Source: JANOGU01 sp964499865 (GTDB lineage: Bacteria > Pseudomonadota > Alphaproteobacteria > Rhodobacterales > Rhodobacteraceae). Taken from it: a stretch of DNA of 5,992 nucleotides. Below are positions 1 through 5,019 of the stretch, piece after piece; positions within the stretch are counted from its first letter, which is position 1; every line of letters begins with the position of its first letter. The DNA lies in assembly GCA_964499865.1 (NCBI GenBank), contig CAZCPY010000169.1:1-5992 (forward strand). Direction: 5' to 3'. The notes beneath the pieces are model-generated. The model was not told the DNA's origin and did not search any database. It was given only the letters and a program-made list of their open reading frames with translations. Made by a program: the position numbers and the translations under genes.

Positions 1-1197
1 TTCGCCCTGTCCTTCGCGCTTGGCGTGGTGTCGGGGATCACCATGTCGTTCCAGTTCGGCACCAACTGGCCGGGCTTCATGGAAACCGTGGGCAACGTGG
101 CGGGCCCCCTGCTGGCCTACGAGGTGCTGACGGCCTTCTTCCTCGAGGCCGTGTTCCTGGGCATCATGCTGTTCGGCGCCAGCCGCGTGCCGGGCTGGCT
201 GCACACCACGGCGACGTGCCTCGTGGCCTTCGGCACCACCCTGTCGGCGTTCTGGATCCTGGTGCTGAACTCGTGGATGCACACGCCGCAGGGCTACGAG
301 CTGCGCGACGGCGTGATCTATGCCACCGACTGGTGGGCGATCATCTTCAACCCCTCGCTGCCCTACCGCCTGGGGCACATGCTGCTCGCCTCGGGCCTGA
401 CGGTCGCCTTCCTCGTTGCCGGCGTCTCGGCCTTCCGCTGGCTGATCCGCCAGCGCGGCGAGGATGTGAAGACCGGCCTGCGCGTCGGCCTCGGGCTGGC
501 GGCGGTGCTGATCCCCGCGCAGATCGTGGTGGGCGACCTGCACGGGCTGAACACGCTGCAGTATCAGCCCGCCAAGGTGGCGGCGATGGAGGCGAACTGG
601 GAAACCCGCGGCAACGTGCCTCTCGTCCTGTTCGCCATCCCCGATCAGCAGGCGCGCGAGAACCGGTTCGAGATCGCCATTCCGAACGTCGCCTCGCTGA
701 TCCTGAAGAAGCAGGCTGACGGCGTGGTGCCGGGGCTGAACGACTTCGTGACCGCCGAGGGCGAGGTCCTGCACCCGCCGGTGGCGCCCGTGTTCTGGGG
801 GTTCCGCGTGATGGTGGGCACGGGGATGCTGATGCTGCTGGTGTCCTGGGCGGGCGTCTGGCTGTTGTGGCGGCGGGGGGCGGACGACCTGCCCCGGCCT
901 TATCTGATGGTGGTGGCGGGGATGGCGTTTTCGGGCTGGGTCGCGACCTTGGCGGGCTGGTATGTGACCGAGATCGGGCGCCAGCCCTGGCTGGTGACCG
1001 GCGTGCTGACGACAAAGGCCGCGCTGGGGGACGTGGCGCCCGCGATGGTGGCCTCGTCGCTGGTGGCCTATCTTCTGGTCTACGCCTTCCTGCTCGTGGC
1101 CTATGTCGGCGCGATCCTGCACCTGGCGCGGCGTGCGGGCCAGCCGCCCGCGCCCGCGCGGGCGCCGCAGGGCCCGGTCGCGGTGCCGGCGGAATGA
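1..1197 (+). CDS. cydA: Cytochrome bd-type (CIO-like) quinol oxidase subunit I, 5'-truncated by window edge
   Basis: Subunit I of the bd-type terminal oxidase, an inner-membrane protein that binds ubiquinol and the b558, b595 and d haems. The reading frame is open from base 1 (FALSFALGVVSGITM...), so the true start is upstream; by comparison with E. coli CydA about 55-60 residues are missing, including the N-terminal haem b595 histidine. 398 residues are visible. Seen and matching known CydA residues: QFGTNW; the two proton-path glutamates in YEVLTAFFLE (codons 121-123 and 145-147); the haem b558 histidine (376-378) and methionine in FRVMV (811-813); and GWYVTEIGRQPW with its conserved Glu (970-972) and Arg (979-981). 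The quinol loop between IPDQ (637-648) and FRVMV is about 52 residues, far shorter than in E. coli, which places the protein in the short-Q-loop, cyanide-insensitive (CioA/QxtA) branch. The C-terminus is Pro/Ala-rich. It overlaps cydB by ATGA. Confidence 0.96.
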   Translation, partial: FALSFALGVVSGITMSFQFGTNWPGFMETVGNVAGPLLAYEVLTAFFLEAVFLGIMLFGASRVPGWLHTTATCLVAFGTTLSAFWILVLNSWMHTPQGYELRDGVIYATDWWAIIFNPSLPYRLGHMLLASGLTVAFLVAGVSAFRWLIRQRGEDVKTGLRVGLGLAAVLIPAQIVVGDLHGLNTLQYQPAKVAAMEANWETRGNVPLVLFAIPDQQARENRFEIAIPNVASLILKKQADGVVPGLNDFVTAEGEVLHPPVAPVFWGFRVMVGTGMLMLLVSWAGVWLLWRRGADDLPRPYLMVVAGMAFSGWVATLAGWYVTEIGRQPWLVTGVLTTKAALGDVAPAMVASSLVAYLLVYAFLLVAYVGAILHLARRAGQPPAPARAPQGPVAVPAE

Positions 1198-2213
1198 CCA
1201 TGGCCGCGATCCTCGCCGACCCCGCGCTGTGGCTGCCGCATGTCTTCGCGGCCCTTCTGGGCCTGTCGATCCTGATCTACGTCGTGCTCGACGGCTTCGA
1301 TCTGGGCGTCGGCATCCTGTTCCCCTTCGCCACACCGGACGAGCGCGACCGCATGGTCGCCTCGATCGGGCCGTTCTGGGACGCGAACGAGACCTGGCTG
1401 GTGCTGGCCATCGGCATCCTGCTGGTGGCCTTCCCGCAGGCGCATGGCGACATCCTGACGGCGCTCTATGCCCCCGTCGCGATCATGCTGATCGGCCTGA
1501 TCCTGCGCGGCGTGGCCTTCGAGTTCCGCGCCAAGGCGCCCACCCTGCACAAGCCCTGGTGGGACCGCGCGTTCTGGATCGGCTCGACGATGACCGGTCT
1601 CAGCCAGGGCTTCATGCTGGGGATGTATGTCATGGGGCTGGACTGGACGCTGTGGAACGTGGCCTTCGCGCTGGTGTCGGCGGTGTTCCTGACGGTGGCC
1701 TATTCGTTCATCGGCGCGGCCTGGACGATCCTGAAGACCGACGGCGCCCTGCAGAGCAAGGCCGTGGACTGGTGCCGCGGCGGCATCTGGGGGCTGGTGC
1801 TGGGGATGGGGGCGGTCAGCCTCGCCACCCCGCTGGTCAGCCCGCGCATCTGGGACAAGTGGTTCTCCTGGCCTGCGATGGCGTGGCTCTCGCCGCTGCC
1901 GATCCTGTCGGGTGTGCTTATCCTGACGCTCTGGCTCGTGCTGCGCCGCCTGCCCCTGCCCGGCGACCGCCTGGCCTGGGCGCCCTTCGTCATCGCCACG
2001 GGGCTGATGGTCCTGGGCTTTGCCGGGATGGCCTACAGCTTCTATCCCTACATCGTGCCGGAAAAGCTGACCATCGTGGAGGCCGCCAGCGCCCCCGAGG
2101 CGCTGTGGATCATCCTTCTGGGCACGCTGGTCGTGCTGCCCACCATCGTCGCCTATTCGGTGTTCGCCTACATCATCTTCCGCGGCAAGGCGACCAAGCT
2201 CAGCTACGACTGA
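1194..2213 (+). CDS. cydB: Cytochrome bd-type (CIO-like) quinol oxidase subunit II
   Basis: Subunit II of the bd-type quinol oxidase, a polytopic inner-membrane protein that pairs with subunit I. The 339 residues are close to CioB-type proteins and shorter than E. coli CydB (379). Conserved CydB features are visible: DGFDLGVG (residues 33-40), FWDANETW (61-68), RGVAFEFR (105-112), GLSQGFMLG (135-143) and the C-terminal helix region EALWIILLGTLVVLP (302-316). Helices are predicted along the whole length. Two starts are possible. ATG at 1194 forms an ATGA overlap with the cydA stop and implies translational coupling. ATG at 1200 lies six bases after GGCGGA (1188-1193), which would be a better-spaced ribosome binding site. 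The two differ by two residues. No small third-subunit gene (CydX or the DUF2474 type) follows: only 39 bases separate the stop from the end of the convergent gene. Confidence 0.96.
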   Translation: MTMAAILADPALWLPHVFAALLGLSILIYVVLDGFDLGVGILFPFATPDERDRMVASIGPFWDANETWLVLAIGILLVAFPQAHGDILTALYAPVAIMLIGLILRGVAFEFRAKAPTLHKPWWDRAFWIGSTMTGLSQGFMLGMYVMGLDWTLWNVAFALVSAVFLTVAYSFIGAAWTILKTDGALQSKAVDWCRGGIWGLVLGMGAVSLATPLVSPRIWDKWFSWPAMAWLSPLPILSGVLILTLWLVLRRLPLPGDRLAWAPFVIATGLMVLGFAGMAYSFYPYIVPEKLTIVEAASAPEALWIILLGTLVVLPTIVAYSVFAYIIFRGKATKLSYD

Positions 2214-2252
2214 CGCAAGGGGGGCGGCGCGGCACCGCAAGAGCGGCGGGCA

Positions 2253-2621
2253 TCAGACCGCGCCGCCGCCGCCACCACCGAAGGGCGGCCACCAGCGGCG
2301 GCGCCAGCCGAGCGCCACCGCGAACAGCACCGCCAGAAAGGCCAGCGTCACCACCGCCTCGCCCAGCGAGCCGTAGTTCTCGCGCAGGCGGTAGTAGGTC
2401 TTGGCGGGGTAGGAGGCGAACAGCGCCAGCAGGAGCAGCAGAGCCCCGGCGCCGATGGACGAGCGCACCTTGTGCACCGCCACGGGTGCCGCCAGCGCCG
2501 CCACGACGAAGAAGACCGGCATCGCCTCGGACATCCGCAGGGTCAGGACGGCGGTGGCGACGATGCAGGCCGCCAGCGCCGCCAGCACGCCCAGCACCCA
2601 GCGGTTGAGGTAAGGCGCCAC
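2253..2621 (-). CDS. Small four-helix membrane protein of unknown function
   Basis: I do not recognise the family. The protein is 122 residues with four likely transmembrane helices at about 8-28, 33-50, 56-71 and 86-106. A short polar stretch, KTYYRLRENYGS, lies between helices 3 and 4. Helix 4 is followed by a basic-aromatic WRRRWWPPF (106-114) and a run of six glycines before the end. By the positive-inside rule the WRRRWW tail would probably be cytoplasmic, with an even number of helices placing both ends on that side; this is inference. The start is GTG at 2621, five bases after the stop of the amidohydrolase gene, with no upstream ATG available in frame after that stop. The tight spacing suggests one transcript and coupled translation. 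The hydrophobic pattern and the tight placement support a real gene; its role is unknown. Confidence 0.75.
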   Translation of the reverse strand: MAPYLNRWVLGVLAALAACIVATAVLTLRMSEAMPVFFVVAALAAPVAVHKVRSSIGAGALLLLLALFASYPAKTYYRLRENYGSLGEAVVTLAFLAVLFAVALGWRRRWWPPFGGGGGGAV

Positions 2622-2626
2622 GCGGG

Positions 2627-3793
2627 TCAGCCCGCCGGCATCCGCGCCTCGGCCATGCCGGCGTACCAGCTTGACCCGAAGGGGATGGCGTTGTCGTCGA
2701 AGTTGTAGGCGGGGTGGTGGACCATCGCGGTGTCGCCGTTGCCCATGAAGATGTAGGCCCCGGGGCGGGCGTTCAGCATGAAGCTGAAATCCTCGGCCCC
2801 CATCAGGGGCGGGGTGTCGGTATCGACCCGGCCCGACACGGCGCGGGCGACCTCGGCCGCGAAGACGGTGTTTTCGGGCGCGTTCACGGTGACCGGATAG
2901 CCGCGCCGGTAGTCCACCACAGCCTTCGCCCCCAGCGCGGTGGCGGTGCCGGTGACGATCTCGGATATCCGGCGTTCGACGAAATCCTGCACCTCGGGGT
3001 CCATCGAGCGGACCGTGCCCTTCATCGTCACCACCTGCGGAATGACGTTGTGCGCGGTGCTGTCGGTCGCGACGGTGCAGACCGAGACCACCACCTGCTT
3101 CATCGGATCGACACCCCTCGAGGCGATCGTCTGCAGGGCCACGATGATGTGGGCGGCGACCACCGTCGTGTCGATGCAGTCGTGCGGCTTGGCGGCATGG
3201 CCGCCCTTGCCGGTGACGGTGATGTCGAACTGGTCTGCGGCGGCCATCATGGCACCCGGGCGGATGGCGAACTGCCCCACCGGGATGCCGGGCATGTTGT
3301 GCATGCCGTAGACCTCCTGGATGCCCCAGCGGTCCATCATCCCGTCGGCCACCATCTCGCGGCCCCCGCCGCCGCCCTCTTCGGCGGGCTGGAAGATCAC
3401 CACCGCCTGCCCGTCGAAGTTGCGCGTCTCGGCCAGGTACTTGGCGGCGCCCAGCAGCATCGCGGTATGGCCGTCATGGCCGCAGGCATGCATCCTGCCC
3501 GGCGTCTTCGAGGCATAGGGGACGCCTGTCGCCTCGTGGATCGGCAGCGCGTCCATGTCGGCGCGCAGGCCGATGCGGCGGCCGCGGCTGTCGGTCCGGC
3601 CCCGGATCACCCCCACCACGCCGGTGCGGCCGATCCCCTCGACCACCTCGTCGCAGCCGAAGGACCGCAGAAGCTCCGCCACCTTCGCGGCGGTGCGGTG
3701 GACGTCGAACAGCAACTCGGGGTGCGCGTGGAAATCCCGCCGCCAGGCGGTGATCTCGGGCAGAAGCTCGGCAAAGCGGTTCCTGACGGGCAT
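2627..3793 (-). CDS. M20D-family metal-dependent amidohydrolase (hippurate/N-acyl-amino-acid hydrolase type)
   Basis: Predicted cytoplasmic zinc-type hydrolase that removes an acyl group from an N-acylated amino acid or related amide; the substrate cannot be read from sequence. The 388 residues are typical for the HipO/AmaA/IAA-amino-acid hydrolase family. Motifs in order: RRDFHAHPEL (18-27); RADMDALPI (77-85); the metal-binding HACGHDGHT (102-110, with Cys104 and His106); QPAEEGGGGG with Glu138/Glu139 (one the catalytic base, one a metal ligand in the family); GMHN with His165; the dimerisation-domain GKGGHAAKPH (195-204); GAEDFSFML (332-340); and the C-terminal VHHPAY, with His359/His360 where a metal-binding His is expected. 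The catalytic set is complete. I chose the ATG at 3793 because AAGGAGA lies eight bases upstream and the family N-terminus fits; a TTG at 3847 would add an unconserved basic extension. There is no signal peptide. DUF4167 lies 63 bases upstream and the membrane protein five bases downstream. Confidence 0.94.
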   Translation of the reverse strand: MPVRNRFAELLPEITAWRRDFHAHPELLFDVHRTAAKVAELLRSFGCDEVVEGIGRTGVVGVIRGRTDSRGRRIGLRADMDALPIHEATGVPYASKTPGRMHACGHDGHTAMLLGAAKYLAETRNFDGQAVVIFQPAEEGGGGGREMVADGMMDRWGIQEVYGMHNMPGIPVGQFAIRPGAMMAAADQFDITVTGKGGHAAKPHDCIDTTVVAAHIIVALQTIASRGVDPMKQVVVSVCTVATDSTAHNVIPQVVTMKGTVRSMDPEVQDFVERRISEIVTGTATALGAKAVVDYRRGYPVTVNAPENTVFAAEVARAVSGRVDTDTPPLMGAEDFSFMLNARPGAYIFMGNGDTAMVHHPAYNFDDNAIPFGSSWYAGMAEARMPAG

Positions 3794-3801
3794 GGCGCGG
3801 G

Positions 3802-3808
3802 TCTCCTT
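3802..3808 (-). promoter_or_regulatory. Ribosome binding site of the M20 amidohydrolase gene
   Basis: AAGGAGA on the minus strand, eight bases before the ATG at 3793. It is a near-consensus Shine-Dalgarno site and decides the start against the upstream in-frame TTG at 3847. Confidence 0.8.
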
Positions 3809-3824
3809 GGTCCGCGCAAGCCTG

Positions 3825-3840
3825 CGCGCCCGCGGGCGCG
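3825..3840. repeat. Perfect 16-bp GC palindrome between the DUF4167 and amidohydrolase genes
   Basis: CGCGCCCGCGGGCGCG equals its own reverse complement. As RNA it could form a six-base-pair stem with a CGCG tetraloop. It lies in the 63-base gap between the DUF4167 stop and the amidohydrolase start. It is flanked by an 8-bp direct repeat, CGCAAGCC, at 3815-3822 and 3843-3850. No T-run follows on the minus strand, so it is not a standard intrinsic terminator. It might be a pause or attenuation hairpin, an RNA-stability element or a protein-binding site. In DNA this GC-rich, a chance palindrome is also possible. Confidence 0.5.
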
Positions 3841-3856
3841 ACCGCAAGCCCGTGCG

Positions 3857-4645
3857 CTATTCCGAAACCGCCGGTGAGTCGCCGCCGGCATCCGCCGGCG
3901 CCTCCTCGCGGGCTTCTTCGCGCGGGCGGCGGGGGCCGCGGGGGGGGCGCTTGCCCCTGGGCGCGCCTTCCGCCGCGGGGGCTGCGGGGGCCACCTCGGC
4001 CGTCACGGCGGGGGCCGCATGGGCTTCGGGCACATCGACAAGGCCCGCGTCGCGCGGGTCGTCGGCCAACTCGACCACATCGGGCACCACCGGGGCGCGC
4101 GGCTGGTCGTCGCGCGGGCGGCCATCGCGGCCGTCGCGGCGATAGCCGCTGCCGCCGTTCCCGTTGCCGCCCTCACGCCAGGGCTGTCCCTCGCGGCGGT
4201 CGTTGCCGCCGTCGCGCCAGGGCTGGCCGTCGCGGCGGTCGTTCGGGCGGTCGCCCTGCCTGTCGCCCGGGCGGTCGTTCTGGCGGTCGCCCTGCCTGTC
4301 GGTCTGGCGGTCGCCCTGCTGCCAGCCGCCGTCGCGGTCGTCGCGGTCGTCGCGGCGAAAGCCGCCCTGCGCCTGCCGCGCCTCCTGCTCGGCCGCCTGC
4401 TCGCGCAGCGCCTCGCCCAGCATGCGCGTGTAGTGTTCGGCATGCTGAAGGAAGTTCTCGGCCGCCACGCGGTCGTTCCCCAGCTGCGCATCGCGCGCCA
4501 GCATCTGGTATTTCTCGATGATCTGCTGCGGCGTGCCGCGCACCTTGCCCTCGGGGCCCGAGCTGTCGAAGACGCGGTTGACGACGTTGCCGAGCGTGCG
4601 CGGGCGGTTTTGCTTGGACCGTTGCCGGTTTTTGGACGAACGCAT
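3857..4645 (-). CDS. DUF4167 domain-containing protein with repetitive disordered tail
   Basis: Alphaproteobacterial protein of unknown molecular function. The N-terminal part (about residues 1-80) is the DUF4167 domain: a basic MRSSKNRQRSKQNR start, then NVVNRVFDSSGPEGKVRG (20-37), TPQQIIEKYQMLARDAQ (38-54), NDRVAAENFLQHAEHY (57-72) and a helix rich in Glu/Ala/Gln. After residue 95 the protein is low-complexity and probably disordered: DDR repeats (99-104), octapeptide repeats GDRQxDRx (111-134), two 13-residue NDRR[D/E]GQPWR[D/E]GG repeats (135-160), a Gly/Arg stretch, an Ala/Pro/Val/Glu-rich section (183-228), a basic patch KRPPRGPRRPRE (232-243) and an acidic Ala/Pro tail. The mixture of basic start, RG/RD-rich tail and compact helical domain suggests nucleic-acid or ribosome association, but that is inference. 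The start is ATG 4645 with GAAGGA five bases upstream. It follows prfA-prmC on the same strand after a 374-base gap. Confidence 0.93.
   Translation of the reverse strand: MRSSKNRQRSKQNRPRTLGNVVNRVFDSSGPEGKVRGTPQQIIEKYQMLARDAQLGNDRVAAENFLQHAEHYTRMLGEALREQAAEQEARQAQGGFRRDDRDDRDGGWQQGDRQTDRQGDRQNDRPGDRQGDRPNDRRDGQPWRDGGNDRREGQPWREGGNGNGGSGYRRDGRDGRPRDDQPRAPVVPDVVELADDPRDAGLVDVPEAHAAPAVTAEVAPAAPAAEGAPRGKRPPRGPRRPREEAREEAPADAGGDSPAVSE
4166..4243 (-). repeat. Two tandem 39-bp units encoding a 13-residue repeat in the DUF4167 protein
   Basis: Residues 135-147 (NDRRDGQPWRDGG) and 148-160 (NDRREGQPWREGG) are adjacent copies that differ only by two Asp/Glu exchanges. At the DNA level they are two in-frame 39-bp units, so copy number can change without a frameshift. 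This suggests a recent tandem duplication in the disordered tail. Confidence 0.85.
4244..4315 (-). repeat. Three tandem 24-bp units encoding an octapeptide repeat in the DUF4167 protein
   Basis: Residues 111-118 (GDRQTDRQ), 119-126 (GDRQNDRP) and 127-134 (GDRQGDRP) are three consecutive copies, and a partial fourth (NDRR) leads into the 13-residue repeats. The core tetrapeptide is [G/N/T]DR[Q/P/R]. The units are in frame. Confidence 0.85.
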
Positions 4646-4657
4646 GAAGGTCCTTCA
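4645..4657 (-). promoter_or_regulatory. Ribosome binding site of the DUF4167 gene inside a small inverted repeat
   Basis: On the minus strand TGAAGGACCTTCA is an interrupted palindrome with six-base arms and a single central base. It contains the Shine-Dalgarno GAAGGA (4651-4656) and ends on the A of the ATG complement region at 4645. A short hairpin TGAA-GGACC-TTCA would put part of the site in the loop. The heptamer AGGACCT occurs twice in direct orientation (4657-4663 and 4648-4654). The binding site is well supported; a regulatory role for the symmetry is speculative. Confidence 0.6.
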
Positions 4658-4760
4658 GGTCCTCTGGGGGCATATCCCCGAACCGGAGCACAAACGCTCG
4701 GCCAGCAACCCCAGCGGTGCGGCGGTTCGGGAGGGCGAGGCAGGGAGGAGGACAGACGCC

Positions 4761-4790
4761 CCGCACCCCCTGCTTGGGCAAGGGGTGTGG
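4761..4790 (-). terminator. Strong stem-loop downstream of prmC, possible terminator or repeat hairpin
   Basis: A 13-position stem with loop TTGG (plus strand 4774-4777). CCGCACCCCCTGC (4761-4773) pairs with GCAAGGGGTGTGG (4778-4790) with one C/A mismatch and one G-T wobble. It lies between prmC and the DUF4167 gene, where the prfA-prmC transcript could end. On the minus strand it is followed by GGGGCGTCTGTCCTCC, which is not a real T-run, so intrinsic termination is uncertain. It could equally be a dispersed palindromic repeat or an mRNA 3'-end stabiliser. Confidence 0.5.
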
Positions 4791-4890
4791 CACGCGGGCG
4801 GCGGTGGCGCAAGGGGAAACGGACGGAGTGTCGCGGATTCCCGCCCCCGGCGCGAGATCCGATCCGGCGGACCCGCTGCGCACCGGGCGC

Positions 4891-4980
4891 TTCCCTCCCC
4901 CCTCGTGGGGGAGGGAGAGGGGGCGACCTCCGGGCGGGTAGCCCGCCTCCCCCATCCCCTCCCCACGAGGGGGAGGGGAG
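4891..4980. repeat. Compound inverted repeat, G/C-tract hairpin element of about 90 bp
   Basis: Three hairpins in a row. First, CCCTCCCCC (4893-4901) pairs perfectly with GGGGGAGGG (4907-4915) around loop CTCGT. Second, GGCGGG (4933-4938) pairs with CCCGCC (4942-4947) around TAG. Third, CCCCTCCCC (4956-4964) pairs perfectly with GGGGAGGGG (4970-4978) around ACGAG. The first and third hairpins are reverse complements of each other (loops CTCGT and ACGAG), so the two halves of the element also pair with each other as one long imperfect stem centred near 4940. This layout is typical of dispersed extragenic palindromic elements (REP-like) in GC-rich proteobacteria. Only one copy is visible here, so multi-copy status is inference. 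On the minus strand 4942-4964 is also a canonical G-quadruplex motif. Confidence 0.7.
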
Positions 4981-5019
4981 GCGCCTGACCGGCGGTGCCG
5001 CGCCTGCGGCCGTCCCGCG

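Larger units (their letters stand above)
4646..5019. other. 374-base gene-free gap between prmC and the DUF4167 gene
   Basis: No open frame here resembles a protein on either strand; the open frames that cross it run in from neighbouring genes. From the prmC side it holds about 37 bases of plain sequence, then the compound inverted repeat at 4891-4980, about 100 bases of unremarkable GC-rich DNA (4791-4890), the stem-loop at 4761-4790, and a leader (4646-4760) ending in the DUF4167 ribosome binding site. The leader has a small GGGG-CATAT-CCCC hairpin around 4667-4679. A promoter for the DUF4167 gene is expected here on the minus strand, but I could not find a credible -35/-10 pair. Confidence 0.7.

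Noticed and set aside
1101..2240. 379-codon minus-strand frame opposite cydB
   Set aside because: Gln/His/Arg/Gly-rich composition typical of an antisense shadow in GC-rich DNA; cydB on the plus strand has all family motifs.
1103..2608. 501-codon plus-strand frame overlapping cydB and the membrane protein
   Set aside because: It is a shifted shadow of cydB with Arg/Pro/Ala-rich composition and it also runs antisense through a separate gene.
3794..3847. N-terminal extension of the amidohydrolase from an upstream in-frame TTG
   Set aside because: The extension is an unconserved basic stretch that reads across the 16-bp palindrome, whereas the ATG at 3793 has AAGGAGA at good spacing and fits the family N-terminus.
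2714..3877. 387-codon His/Asp/Gly-rich plus-strand frame opposite the amidohydrolase
   Set aside because: The minus strand has complete M20D motifs and a good ribosome binding site over the same bases; the plus frame has biased composition and no recognisable domain.
4891..4980. CRISPR-like or attachment-site interpretation of the repeated hairpins
   Set aside because: There are only two inverted copies of the arm, no regular spacers, and no cas, integrase or tRNA gene nearby.
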